From Nemertoderma westbladi (Eukaryota; Xenacoelomorpha; Nemertodermatida; Nemertodermatidae): a stretch of 64,000 nucleotides of DNA. This document shows, one piece after another, positions 1 to 17,652 of the stretch. Numbering within the stretch: position 1 is the first letter of the stretch; every line of letters starts with the position of its first letter. The notes under the pieces were generated by a model that did not search any database, was not told where the DNA came from, and saw nothing but the letters and a program-made list of their open reading frames with translations. A program made the translations under genes and the position numbers. The DNA is taken from contig JAUCBJ010001555.1 in assembly GCA_032718475.1 (NCBI GenBank), positions 1 to 64,000 on the forward strand. Reading direction: 5' to 3'.

Positions 1-2556
1 ACAGAACCAGTTAAAAGGTTATAACTTTCGAGGAGACAGTGCCAGTGACTTGAGAAAGTGTGAGACAATTGGGGTTACTATTCCCAATTTGTACACAGTG
101 TTACAACTCAGAAAACACAGGGCTTCCAGAGTTATTTAACTATATTCGAATATATTACGTCGTAGTGTGTTTTTAGGCTATAAGCGGCGTTTTTTCATGT
201 TACTACCTACAGAACCAGTTAAAAGGTTATAACTTTCGAGGAGACAGTGCCAGTGACTTGAGAAAGTGTGAGACAATTGGGGTTACTATTCCCAATTTGT
301 ACACAGTGTTACAACTCAGAAAACGCAGGGCTTCCAGAGTTATTTAACTATATTCGAATATATTACGTCGTAGTGTGTTTTTAGGCTATAAGCGGCGTTT
401 TTTCATGTTACTACCTACAGAACCAGTTAAAAGGTTATAACTTTCGAGGAGACAGTGCCAGTGACTTGAGAAAGTGTGAGACAATTGGGGTTACTATTCC
501 CAATTTGTACACAGTGTTACAACTCAGAAAACACAGGGCTTCCAGAGTTATTTAACTATATTGGAATATATTACGTCGTAGTGTGTTTTTAGGCTATAAG
601 CGGCGTTTTTTCATGTTACTACCTACAGAACCAGTTAAAAGGTTATAACTTTCGACGAGACAGTGCCAGTGACTTGAGAAAGTGTGAGACAATTGGGGTT
701 ACTATTCCCAATTTGTACACAGTGTTACAACTCAGAAAACACAGGGCTTCCAGAGTTATTTAACTATATTCGAATATAATACGTCGTAGTGTGTTTTTAG
801 GCTATAAGCGGCGTTTTTTCATGTTACTTCCTACAGAACTAGTTAAAAGGTTATAACTTTCGACGAGACAGTGCCAGTGACTTGAGAAAGTGTGAGATAA
901 TTGGGGTTACTATTCCCAATTTGTACACAGTGTTACAACTCAGAAAACACAGGGCTTCCAGAGTTATTTAACTATATTCGAATATATTACGTCGTAGTGT
1001 TTTTAGGCTATAAGCGGCGTTTTTTCATGTTACTTCCTACAGAACCAGTTAAAAGGTTATAACTTTCGAGGAGACAGTGCCAGTAACTTGAGAAAGTGTG
1101 AGACAATTGGGGTTACTATTCCCAATTTGTACACAGTGTTACAACTCAGAAAACACAGGGCTTCCAGAGTTATTTAACTATATTCGAATATAATACGTCG
1201 TAGTGTGTTTTTAGGCTATAAGCGGCGTTTTTTATGTTACTTCCTACAGAACCAGTTAAAAGGTTATAACTTTCGACGAGACAGTGCCAGTAACTTGAGA
1301 AAGTGTGAGACAATTGGGGTTACTATTCCCAATTTGTACACAGTGTTACAACTCAGAAAACGCAGGGCTTCCAGAGTTATTTAACTATATTCGAATATAT
1401 TACGTCGTAGTGTGTTTTTAGGCTATAAGCGGCGTTTTTTCATGTTACTACCTACAGAACCAGTTAAAAGGTTATAACTTTCGAGGAGACAGTGCCAGTG
1501 ACTAGAAAAAGTGTGAGACAATTGGGGTTACTATTCCCAATTTGTACACAGTGTTACAACTCAGAAAACACAGGGCTTCCAGAGTTATTTAACTATGTTC
1601 GAATATAATACGTCGTAGTGTGTTTTTAGGCTATAAGCGGCGTTTTTTCATGTTACTTCCTACAGAACCAGTTAAAAGGTTATAACTTTCGACGAGACAG
1701 TGCCAGTGACTTGAGAAAGTGTGAGACAATTGGGGTTACTATTCCCAATTTGTACACAGTGTTACAACTCAGAAAACACAGGGCTTCCAGAGTTATTTAA
1801 CTATATTCGAATATATTACGTCGTAGTGTGTTTTTAGGCTATAAGCGGCGTTTTTTCATGTTACTTCCTACAGAACCAGTTAAAAGGTTATAACTTTCGA
1901 CGAGACAGTGCCAGTGACTTGAGAAAGTGTGAGACAATTGGGGTTACTATTCCCAATTTGTACACCGTGTTACAACTCAGAAAACACAGGGCTTCCAGAG
2001 TTATTTAACTATATTGGAATATATTACGTCGTAGTGTGTTTTTAGGCTATAAGCGGCGTTTTTTCATGTTACTTCCTACAGAACCAGTTAAAAGGTTATA
2101 ACTTTCGACGAGACAGTGCCAGTGACTTGAGAAAGTGTGAGACAATTGGGGTTACTATTCCCAATTTGTACACAGTGCTACAACTCAGAAAACACAGGGC
2201 TTCCAGAGTTATTTAACTATATACGAATATAATACGTCGTAGTGTGTTTTTAGGCTATAAGCGGCGTTTTTTCATGTTACTTCCTACAGAACCAGTTAAA
2301 AGGTTATAACTTTCGACGAGACAGTGCCAGTGACTTGAGAAAGTGTGAGACAATTGGGGTTACTATTCCCAATTTGTACACAGTGTTACAACTCAGAAAA
2401 CACAGGGCTTCCAGAGTTATTTAACTATATTCGAATATATTACGTCGTTGTGTGTTTTTAGGCTATAAGCGGCGTTTTTTCATGTTACTTCCTACAGAAC
2501 CAGTTAAAAGGTTATAACTTTCGACGAGACAGTGCCAGTGACTTGAGAAAGTGTGA
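1..2556. repeat. 208-bp satellite array, about 12 copies
   Basis: Head-to-tail copies of a 208-bp unit begin at 1, 209 and 417 and continue to 2556, where the array stops in mid-unit. Copies differ by a few substitutions (for example a G/C change near unit position 30) and occasional 1-2 base deletions. The array runs off the left edge of the window. No coding potential is seen. The unit length is close to that of nucleosome-sized satellites. Confidence 0.97.
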
Positions 2557-2666
2557 TAAATTATACGCAATATAAATATGTTTTAAAACTATAAGTTAAG
2601 ATACTATTACTATTCGTTTGTACTAATTAATTGATCTATCTGAATTATTGTTAATATTTTTTTTAG

Positions 2667-2730
2667 GACAGACTACATTGAACGCCGCATGATGATGAAC
2701 AACGCCGCTAATACTCCACACACTGCCTAG
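2667..2730 (+). CDS. Possible terminal exon of an unidentified plus-strand gene
   Basis: A strong 3' splice-site pattern (TATTTTTTTTAG) ends at 2666. The following 64 bases read open with one base left over from the previous exon, giving a short peptide that includes ERRMMMNNAANTPHTA and ends at TAG (2728-2730). If real, it is the last coding exon of a gene entering from the left of the window, and the 208-bp array would lie in its last intron. It is too short to identify by family. AATAAA motifs occur downstream in every unit of the 200-bp array. It could equally be a chance acceptor in AT-rich DNA. Confidence 0.25.
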
Positions 2731-2976
2731 GGATGGGTTTCTACCATGTTGAAAAATCAATGTGTATTGGTCACTCGCGATTGATAATTTATATTAATTA
2801 GAACTAATTAATTAATTATGGACACAATAATGGTGATTTAACTGTTTTTAACTGAACTGATATTAAGTTATATAACTGTGTGTTTCAAATATTTGGTTTA
2901 TATCAGTTGTTGACATTACAAATAATTATTAATTCTTATCCAAGTTACATAACTGTATTTTTTCGAATTCATCTCA

Positions 2977-7781
<4,805 letters not shown>

Positions 7782-8081
7782 TTACAGGGACTCGAGTGTA
7801 TGAAGCGATGTTGGCAGTATGCGGGAGTATGGAGTTGGGAGGTAAGTGTTGACGGACCTATGGACTGGACAATCTACTGCGACATGCAGTTCTGTTTGTG
7901 GAATGCCACATTTGCAGACAAATCTGCGATCCCTAGGAATTCTCGAACAACGTTCTTTTTCGACAGCGAGATTAGTAGTGGATAAACGGAAAAGTGTCCA
8001 TGCAATCCGTTTACATTCTTCGATATCATGTGTTTTTCGGTAGATGGTGTGAGGTTTCAACTTATGGTTCAAAACCATCAT
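7782..8081 (-). pseudogene. LINE ORF2 C-terminal fragment
   Basis: The minus-strand frame holds FRLSTTNLAVEKERCSRIP followed by CKCGIPQTELHVAVDCP. The pattern of a basic helix, an Arg-rich link and then C-x-C ... H-x4-C is known from the end of the second ORF of many non-LTR retrotransposons, downstream of the reverse transcriptase. No reverse transcriptase or endonuclease domain lies next to it, so this is a short 5'-truncated and decayed copy. Family assignment within the LINEs is not possible from 100 residues. Confidence 0.55.
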
Positions 8082-8094
8082 ATATATAAATTGT

Positions 8095-8400
8095 TTGTGT
8101 CATCTTGTTTCTTCCGTTATACGGGTTTGTGGGGGTTCTGAATTCAATGGAATAAGAAAAATTGCATATAAGAGTTTTCAAACTTGTATTTTTTGCCGGT
8201 GGGTGAAAATTGTTGTGACAGCACCAAATTTTTGGAAATAAGCAAATTGATAAATAGATAGTATCATCTTGTTTCTTTCGCTATACGGGTTTATGAGGGT
8301 CGTGAATCCGATGGAATCAATAAAAACCGCACTGGATATCTCAAACTTGTAATTTTTTGGTGATGGGTACGAAATGTGGTGCTAGAACCAAAATTTACCA
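8095..8400. repeat. Diverged direct duplication of about 170 bp
   Basis: Two copies start with CATCTTGTTTCTT, near 8100 and 8268. Both continue through a TATACGGGTTT segment, an AATC/ATGGAAT segment and a TCAAACTTGTA segment. They are diverged but collinear. The same motif group (AAACTTGT, ggtggg, a GCACCAAATTTT stretch) recurs near 33300-33460, so this is likely part of a dispersed repeat family. Confidence 0.5.
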
Positions 8401-10440
8401 TATTACACCGAAAAATACGAGGGTTTACTGGATATAGTTTATGGTTCCGATGGGTTGGTGGATAGAGTTTATGGCATTATTAAACATACACGTTTTCAAG
8501 GATTAAATATTATATCTTTATTACATTAGTTCGGGTACTTAGATAATTGATTGTTTAAATAATTGTACTACTATTACTGGTACCCCATGTGGAACAATGG
8601 TGCCCCGACTGCTCGTAAAAATTCCAAACTTGTGTACTATATAGTATACAATTACGATATTTTCGCCACATCACATTTGTTCTAGAACTGAGAACTTAGG
8701 ACAACACGAATATATAAAATAAAATCCGTCAACAGTGACACGTGACACGCCAACACTGGTATATACGGGCTACACAGCCTAAACCAATATTGGATATTGA
8801 GTTCCGTTTTGTAGTTAGTCTTTCAGACACTAAAGTTCCAATATCTTTTGAGTGTTTGAACTTACTTAACTTACTTACTTACTTAACTAAATATAGAATA
8901 ATAACTGGAACACAATTCAATTAAATCACATCAATTAAACAGAATTTATACAAATAAATATTATAAAGTAATGAATAGGGTTAGCTCACAATAATGATGC
9001 TACAATAATTATTAGCTGAACATCTGACTTGGTTTCCTGTCACCGTTCCATATCTGTGTTACATATGAATGTAAGTATAGGAACGAACCCCCTGTGTATC
9101 CAATACAGAACCCCGATGTTTACCTAGTCTGTAACCAATCCACTGATCGCTGTAATTAATTAATGCTAAATATATCCTTTATAAGGATATAAATAGCTGA
9201 ACTGGTGATTTTGGGTGCAGAATGGAGTGCGATTGTCCAAACAGAGTTGATAGTTTAGTAACACGGACGGACGTACAATGACATAGGGTTGTCGGGTAAC
9301 TTTAGGGAAACCACAACCAGCCACAGTGGGACCGAGATAATTAGAATAGATTAGATAAACATATAACATTATAGTAGTTCTAAATGGGAACCAACTCCGT
9401 TACACTCATTGTAAACCAATGTTTTATTGGTTAAATAATATAACCAATGGGAACCTCTGAGTTATAATTAAAACGTTTTTGTAGTGGATGGACCAGGTTT
9501 GTATCTACCAAAGAGACGTAGCAGATACACAGGTATTACTCGAATACTCAATACAGATAATATGGGAATAAAATCGAACAAAAACTAATTAAAATGAAAA
9601 TCAATTGAGGGAAATTTATATCATTTATGTATTTATATCTGATATAAATTAATTATTTTAGATCTAATTTTAGCGAAAATTGCGAGCTCTCCCTATGCAA
9701 AATAATTAAATCTTTGTTATTATTTATAATATAAATAAAGTTATAAAATTCCCATAATATAAATTATTACATAAACCTATTTATAATACTGGCCCTCAAC
9801 ATCAATACTATTAAATATTTTCGGTAACTGAATATAATATTCTGTAAGATACGGGATTGAACTGGTGTTATTCAATCAATTGATCTGATCTTCTTTTGAA
9901 TACTTAGTATAGTTTGAGTTTAGAACATCGGAACTACTGTCTGTCTGTAGGGTTGGATTACTTTATTGGGATGTTATTTGTTAATTTGTTGATTTGTTAT
10001 AATTAAGTTTCTCTTCTCTGATATTCCAATATTATATATATAATAATCTGCTTCTGTTTTCTTATATTCCAAATGGCATCTTGTTTGGTTTGCGATTATT
10101 CTGTAAATATAGGAATTAAATAGGTCCATAAAATTTGCATATTATTGAAACTTTTTTTTATGTTACATTTCTTTATATAATATGTAATTTATTTCGAATA
10201 TGCACCAAACAATACCCCCCACCAACAGACAACATGTATTAATTGACCAAGTAGAAAAGGGCGGGAAATTTAAAACTATCAGTATGATAGGCCCTAGTGA
10301 TATAAGGCGGGAAATTTAAAACGATTTCAACATTGAAACTATTTCAATACAACTAAATAGTACAGTAATAATTTTAAGGAGCATTTCTAACATTCTAAAA
10401 GGAGAAATTTCTTCCTGACTGAAAACCAAAATTAGTTCTA
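8401..10440. other. AT-rich unique DNA, no gene recognised
   Basis: Stops occur in every frame and no domain was recognised in the short open frames. A short TTAC/TTAA microsatellite lies near 8862-8890. A perfect TTCTAGAA palindrome is at 8680-8687. Nothing else was supported. Confidence 0.5.
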
Positions 10441-10468
10441 GAGGCCTTTGGGACTCAATGTAACTCAC

Positions 10469-10618
10469 CTTAATATATCGAAGATTCAACTCCTTAAATA
10501 AATCGGATTTTTCGTCTAGTTGGAATATAAGATATGTTGCCGAAATCTCAATGTTAAATAATAATCTGTCAGAGTTGAACTGAAGTTGTTGATTTAGAAG
10601 TCAAGAGGTGATACTTGT
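10469..10618 (-). other. Exon-like block A, all frames closed
   Basis: On the minus strand the block is bounded by a textbook acceptor (TTTTGCTGTTTTCCAG, ending at 10619) and a textbook donor (AAG followed by GTGAGT, at 10468-10463). It is 150 bases long, but every frame has a stop near its start, so it is not a complete coding exon. It resembles block B at 10830-10922 in its 3' half and donor. It could be a decayed exon or an exon of a non-coding transcript. Confidence 0.2.
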
Positions 10619-10829
10619 CTGGAAAACAGCAAAACGGAAATGATTTCGTATAAAAATTTATTAGCTTATCTAATAATATATTTTTAACGAATTCGTTTAT
10701 TTAATTTTTCACTCACCAAAATGCAAAATAATCGTAATTTTTATCTTAAGTATTTCTCTAAGTTCTAAACAGAGACGTTATTAGTGAATAATGGTTCTGG
10801 GGTTGGTTTTTCAACTCAATGTAACTCAC

Positions 10830-10922
10830 TGACGACATATTGAAGCTTGTCTAACTGGATCTTTCGGAGATTTTGAGCTAATTTCATTGATTTGTAGATT
10901 TGGAAACCTTCTAGATAATTGT
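10830..10922 (-). other. Exon-like block B, 93 bases, two open frames
   Basis: The block is bounded on the minus strand by an acceptor (GGTTATATTTCAG, ending at 10923) and a GTGAGT donor (10829-10824). Two frames are open through all 93 bases. One reads as a charged helical peptide containing MKLAQNLRKIQLDKLQ. It aligns by eye with block A, about 365 bases further along the minus strand. No family was recognised. Further GTGAGT donors on the same strand lie at 10716-10711 and 12449-12444. Confidence 0.25.
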
Positions 10923-11305
10923 CTGAAATATAACCAAAATGAAATATTATAATTTCATAACTTTAATTAGCTCATCTAACAGCTTAGCTTAACAAACTCT
11001 GTGCAACAAATTAATAAACACTTAGTCTGTTGTTGTTATTTAATAGCAAAAACCAATACCGGTACCATTATAGAGGTAGGACAAGTAACTAAGTCATTGT
11101 ATATGTTATGCCCGACTGCTATACTTACTTTAGTATTTATTTAGTTAGTGGCGACCAACTGGGTTCCTTCATTGAATTCACAAATTGTGTTTCTTTTTGC
11201 GGCAGACTTAATCTGTAAATAAATTAGGAATAATAAATGTCTAAATGGCAGTTTAACGGAAAATTAAATCATTAGCTAAACATCAGCTGGAGAAAACAAA
11301 CTGAC

Positions 11306-12285
11306 AAACGCCGAGCTCTATGGTACTATACCATCTGTATCAACCACCCTCCGAGCTCTATGGTACTATACCATCTGTTTCAACCACCCTCCGTGAACGC
11401 CGAGCTCTATGGTACTATACCATCTGTATCAACCACCCTCCGTGAACGCCGAGCTCTATGGTACTATACCACCTGTATCAACCACCCTCCGTAAACGCCG
11501 AGCTCTATGGTACTATACCACCTGTATCAACCACCCTCCGTGAACGCCGAGCTCTATGGTACTATACCACCTGTATCAACCACCCTCCGTGAACGCCGAG
11601 CTCTATGGTACTATACCACCTGTATCAACCACCCTCCGTGAACGCCGAGCTCTATGGTACTATACCACCTGTATCAACCACCCTCCGTAAACGCCGAGCT
11701 CTATGGTACTATACCACCTGTATCAACCACCCTCCGTAAACGCCGAGCTCTATGGTACTATACCACCTGTATCAACCACCCTCCGTAAACGCCGAGCTCT
11801 ATGGTACTATACCACCTGTATTAACCACCCTCCGTGAACGCAGATCTCTATGGTACTATACCACCTGTATCACCACCCTCCGTGAACGCCGAGCTCTATG
11901 GTACTATACCACCTGTATCAACCACCCTCCGTGAACGCCGAGCTCTATGGTACTATACCACCTGTATTAACCACCCTCCGTGAACGGCGAGCTCTATGGT
12001 ACTATACCACCTGTATCAACCACCCTCCGTGAACGCCGAGCTCTATGGTACTATACCACCTGTATCAACCACCCTCCGTGAACGCCGAGCTCTATGGTAC
12101 TATACCACCTGTATCAACCACCCTCCGTGAACGCAGATCTCTATGGTACTATACCACCTGTATCAACCACCTTCCGTGAACGTCGAGCTCTATGGTACTA
12201 TACCTCCTGTATCAACCACCCTCCGTGAACGCCGAGCTCTATGGTACTATACCATCTGTATCAACCACCCTCCGTGAACGCCGAG
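11306..12285. repeat. 49-bp minisatellite, 20 copies
   Basis: The unit begins AACGCCGAGCTCTATGG, contains GGTACTATACCACC and repeats every 49 bases (for example at 11641 and 11690). Variants are single-base changes. The first interval is shortened. The open frames it produces shift with each unit because 49 is not a multiple of three, so they are not genes. A GC-rich 40-base stretch follows at 12286-12330. Confidence 0.97.
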
Positions 12286-12461
12286 TCAACACACCAGTCG
12301 GGATTCCCTCGCCAACTCGGGGGTCCCGTCGCAAGATATATAAATCGTATTAGCAATACTTAATTAAGAAGCAATTAATAGTCAATCAAATAATATAGAC
12401 TATTCGTTGGAATTTGTAAAATATCACATTTTGTTAATTTACCACTCACCAAAAATAGAGA

Positions 12462-15400
12462 GTCCCACACCCGTGTTCTGAGTTTGGTCGGTTCACATAT
12501 CGTGGATTCGAGTTTGGTTGGTTCACATATCGTGGTTCAGAGTTTGGTCGGTTCACATATCGTGGATTCGAGTTTGGTTGGTTCACATATCGTGGTTCAG
12601 AGTTTGGTCGGTTCACATATCGTGGATTCGAGTTTGGTTGGTTCACATATCGTGGTTCAGAGTTTGGTCGGTTCACATATCGTGGATTCGAGTTTGGTTG
12701 GTTCACATATCGTGGTTCAGAGTTTGGTTGGTTCACATATCGTGGGTCAGAGTTTGGTTGGTTCTCATATCGTGGTTGAGAGTTTGGATGGTTCACATAT
12801 TGTGGTTCAGAGTTTGGTTGGTTCACATATCGTGGATCAGAGTTTGGTTGGTTCACATATCGTGGGTCAGAGTTTGGTTGTTTCTCATATCGTGGATTCG
12901 AGTTTGGTTGGTTCACATATCGTGGTTCAGAGTTTGGTTGGTTCACATATCGTGGATTCGAGATTGGTTGGTTCACATATCGTGGTTCAGAGTTTGGTTG
13001 GTTCACATATCGTGGTTCAGAGTTTGGTTGGTTCACATATCGTGGTTCAGAGTTTGGTTGGTTCACATATCGTGGATCAGAGTTTGGTTGGTTCACATAT
13101 CGTGGTTCAGAGTTTGATTGGTTCACATATCGTGGTTCATAGTTTGGTTGGTTCACATATTGTGGTTCAGAGTTTGGTTGGTTCACATATCGTGGTTCAG
13201 AGTTTTGTTGGTTCACATATCGTGGTTCAGAGTTTGATTGGTTCACATATCGTGGATCAGAGTTTGGTTGGTTCACATATCGTTGTTCAGAGTTTGGTTG
13301 TTTCACATATCGTGGTTCAGAGTTTGGTTGGTTCACATATCGTGGGTCAGAGATTGGTTGGTTCACATATCGTGGTTCAGAGTTTGGTTGGTTCACATAT
13401 CGTGGTTCAGAGTTTGGTTGGTTCACATATCGTGGTTCAGAGATTGGTTGGTTCACATATCGTGGGTCAGAGATTGGTTGGTTCACATATCGTGGTTCAG
13501 AGTTTGGTTGGTTCACATATCGTGGATCAGAGTTTGGTTGATTCACATATCGTGGTTCAGAGATTGGTTGGTTCACATATTGTGGGTCAGAGATTGGTTG
13601 GTTCACATATCGTGGTTCAGAGTATGGTTGGTTCACATATCGTGGTTCAGAGTTTGGTTGGTTCACATATCGTGGGTCAGAGTTTGGTTGGTTCACATAT
13701 CGTGGTTGAGAGTTTGGATGGTTCACATATTGTGGTTCAGAGTTTGGTTGGTTCACATATCGTGGATCAGAGTTTGGTTGGTTCACATATCGTGGGTCAG
13801 AGTTTGGTTGTTTCTCATATCGTGGATTCGAGTTTGGTTGGTTCACATATCGTGGTTCAGAGTTTGGTTGGTTCACATATCGTGGATTCGAGTTTGGTTG
13901 GTTCACATATCGTGGTTCAGAGTTTGGTTGGTTCACATATCGTGGTTCAGAGTTTGGTTGGTTCACATATCGTGGTTCAGAGTTTGGTTGGTTCACATAT
14001 CGTGGATCAGAGATTGGTTGGTTCACATATCGTGGTTCAGAGTTTGGTTGGTTCACATATCGTGGTTCAGAGTTTGGTTGGTTCACATATCGTGGTTCAG
14101 AGTTTGGTTGGTTCACATATCGTGGTTCAGAGTTTGGTTGGTTCACATATCGTGGTTCAGAGTTTGATCGGTTCACATATCGTGGATCAGAGTTTGGTTG
14201 GTTCACATATCGTGGTTCAGAGTTTGGTTGGTTCAGATATCGTGGTTCAGAGTTTGGTTGGTTCACATATCGTGGGTCAGAGATTGGTTGGTTCACATAT
14301 CGTGGTTCAGAGTTTGGTTGGTTCACATATCGTGGTTCAGAGTTTGGTTGGTTTACATATCGTGGTTCAGAGATTGGTTGGTTCACATATCGTGGGTCAG
14401 AGATTGGTTGGTTCACATATCGTGGTTCAGAGTTTGGTTGGTTCACATATCGTGGATCAGAGTTTGGTTGATTCACATATCGTGGTTCAGAGATTGGTTG
14501 GTTCACATATCGTGGGTCAGAGATTGGTTGGTTCACATATCGTGGTTCAGAGTTTGGTTGGTTCACATATCGTGGTTCAGAGTTTGGTTGGTTCACATTT
14601 CGTGGTTCAGAGATTGGTTGGTTCACATATCGTGGGTCAGAGATTGGTTCGTTCACATATCGTGGTTCAGAGTTGGGTTGGTTCACATATCGTGGTTCAG
14701 AGTTTGGTTGGTTCTCATATCGTGGTTCAGAGTTTGGTTGGTTCACATATCGCGGATCAGAGTTTGGTTGGTTCACATATCGTGGGTCAGAGATTGGTTG
14801 GTTCACATATCGTGGGTCAGAGATTGGTTGGTTCACATATCGTGGTTCAGAGTTTGGTTGGTTCACATATCGTGGATCAGAGTTTGGTTGGTACACATAT
14901 CGTGGGTCAGAGTTTGGTTGTTTCTCATATCGTGGATTCGAGTTAGGTTGGTTCACATATCGTGGTTCAGAGTTTGCTTGGTTCACATATCGTGGTTCAG
15001 AGTTTGGTTGGTTCACATATCGTGGATCAGAGTTTGGTTGGTTCAAATATCGTGGTTCAGAGTTTGGTTGGTACACATATCGTGGATTTGAGTTTAGTTG
15101 GTTCACATATCGTGGTTCAGAGTTTGGTTGGTTCTCATATCGTGGATTCGAGTTTGGTTGGTTCACATATCGTGGATTCGAGTTTGGTTGGTTCACATAT
15201 CGTGGTTCAGAGTTTGGTTGGTTCTCATATCGTGGATTCGAGTTTGGTTGGTTCACATATCGTTGTTCAGAGTTTGGTTGGTTTACATATTGTGGATCAG
15301 AGTTTGGTCGGTTCACATATCGTGGTTCTGAGTTTGGTTGGTTCTCATATCGTGGTTCAGAGTTTGCTTCGTTCACATATCGTGGTTCAGAATTTGGTTG

Positions 15401-17652
15401 GTTCACATATCTTGGTTCAGAGTTTGGTTGGTTCACATATTGTGGATCAAAGTTTGGTTGGTTCTCATATCGTGGTTCAGAATTTGGTTGGTTCACATAT
15501 CGTGGTTCAGAGTTTGGTTGGTTCACATATCGTGGTTCAGAGTTTGGTTGGTTCTCATATCGTGGGTCAGAGTTTGGTTGGTTCACATATTGTGGATCAG
15601 AGTTTGGTTGGTTCACATATCGTGGTTCAGAGTTTGGTTGGTTCACATATCGTGGTTCAGAGTTTGCTTGGTTCACATATCGTGGTTCAGAGTTTGGTTG
15701 GTTCACATATCGTGGATCAGAGTTTGGTTGGTTCACATATCGTGGTTCAGAGTTTGGTTGGTTCTCATATCGTGGTTCAGAGTTTGGTTGGTTCACATAT
15801 CGTGGTTCAGAGTTTGGTTGGTTCTCATATCGTGGTTCAGAGTTTGGTTGGTTCTCATATCGTGGATTCGAGTTTGGTTGGTTCACATATCGTGGTTCAG
15901 AGTTTGGTTGGTTCACATATCGTGGATTCGAGTTTGGTTGGTTCACATATCGTGGTTCAGAGTTTGGTTGGTTCACATATCGTGGATTCGAGTTTGGTTG
16001 GTTCTCATATCGTGGATTCAGAGTTTGGATGGTTCACATATCGTGGATTCGATTTTGGTTGGTTCACATATCGTGGATCAGAGTTTGGTTGGTTCTCATA
16101 TCGTGGTTCAGAGTTTGGTTGGTTCACATATCGTGGTTCAGAGTTTGGTTGGTTCTCATATCGTGGTTCAGAGTTTGGTTGGTTTACATATCGTGGTTCA
16201 GAGTTTGTTTGGTTCACATATCGTGGTTCAGAGTTTGGTTGGTTCTCATATCGTGGTTCAGAGTTTGGTTGGTTCACATATCGTGGATTCGAGTTTGGTT
16301 GGTTCTCATATCGTGGTTCAGAGTTTGGTTGGTTCTCATATCGTGGTTCAGAGTTTGGTTGGTTCACATATCGTGGTTCAGAGTTTGGTTGGTTCACATA
16401 TCGTGGATTCGAGTTTGGTTGGTTCTCATATCGTGGATTCGAGTTTGGTTGGTTCACATATTGTTGTTCAGAGTTTGGTTGGTTCACATATCGTGGTTCA
16501 GAGTTTGGTTGGTTCTCATATCGTGGTTCAGAGTTTGGTTGGTTCACATATCGTGGTTCAGAGTTTGGTTGGTTCTCATATCGTGGTTCAGAGTTTGGTT
16601 GGTTCACATATCGTGGTTCAGAGTTTGGTTGGTTCACATATCGTGGTTCAGAGTTTGGTTGGTTCTCATATCGTGGTTCAGAGTTTGGTTGGTTCACATA
16701 TCGTGGTTCAGAGTTTGGTTGGTTCACATATCGTGGATTCGAGTTTGGTTGGTTCTCATATCGTGGATTCGAGTTTGGTTGGTTCACATATTGTTGTTCA
16801 GAGTTTGGTTGGTTCACATATCGTGGTTCAGAGTTTGGTTGGTTCTCATATCGTGGTTCAGAGTTTGGTTGGTTCACATATCGTGGTTCAGAGTTTGGTT
16901 GGTTCTCATATCGTGGTTCAGAGTTTGGTTGGTTCACATATCGTGGTTCAGAGTTTGGTTGGTTCTCATATCGTGGTTCAGAGTTTGGTTGGTTCACATA
17001 TCGTGGTTCAGAGTTTGGTTGGTTCTCATATCGTGGTTCAGAGTTTGGTTGGTTCACATATCGTGGTTTAGAGTTTGGTTGGTTCACATATCGTGGGTCA
17101 GAGTTTGGTTGGTTCACATATTGTTGTTCAGAGTTTGGTTGGTTCACATATCGTGGTTCAGAGTTTGGTTGGTTCTCATATCGTGGTTCAGAGTTTGGTT
17201 GGTTCACATATCGTGGTTCAGAGTTTGGTTGGTTCTCATATCGTGGATTCGAGTTTGGTTGGTTCACATATTGTTGTTCAGAGTTTGGTTGGTTCACATA
17301 TCGTGGTTCAGAGTTTGGTTGGTTCTCATATCGTGGTTCAGAGTTTGGTTGGTTCTCATATCGTGGTTCAGAGTTTGGTTGGTTCTCATATCGTGGTTCA
17401 GAGTTTGGTTGGTTCTCATATCGTGGTTCAGAGTTTGGTTGGTTCTCATATCGTGGTTCAGAGTTTGGTTGGTTCACATATCGTGGTTCAGAGTTTGGTT
17501 GGTTCTCATATCGTGGTTCAGAATTTGGTTGGTTCTCATATCGTGGGTCAGAGTTTTGTTGGTTCTCATATCGTAGTTCAGAGTTTGGTTGGTTCTCATA
17601 TCGAGGTTCAGAGTTTGGTTGGTTCTCATATGGTGGTTCAGATTTTGGCTGA
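12462..17652 (-). repeat. 30-bp array, about 173 copies, minus strand open as a decapeptide repeat
   Basis: A 30-bp unit repeats for 5.2 kb with blocks of higher-order duplication. On the minus strand it reads as the decapeptide NQPNSEPRYV, with S-N-P, S-D-P and Y-E variants. This frame stays open for 1176 codons (15976 to 12446) and then, after one inserted base near 16018, for 490 more plus in-phase units up to about 17650. No ATG opens the frame. Its left end runs into a perfect GTGAGT donor (12449-12444). It is either a large exon of a Pro/Asn/Gln/Tyr-rich repetitive protein or a non-coding minisatellite whose unit happens to be a multiple of three. Plus-strand frames are also long but carry several stops. 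Confidence 0.9.

Noticed and set aside
1-2556. CRISPR-like or other direct-repeat-and-spacer arrays
   Set aside because: The arrays here have no unique spacers between conserved repeats and no cas genes. The genome is eukaryotic, and the units are contiguous satellites.
11752-11934. Short plus-strand frame in the 49-bp array
   Set aside because: The unit is not a multiple of three, and the frame is a by-product of the repeat.
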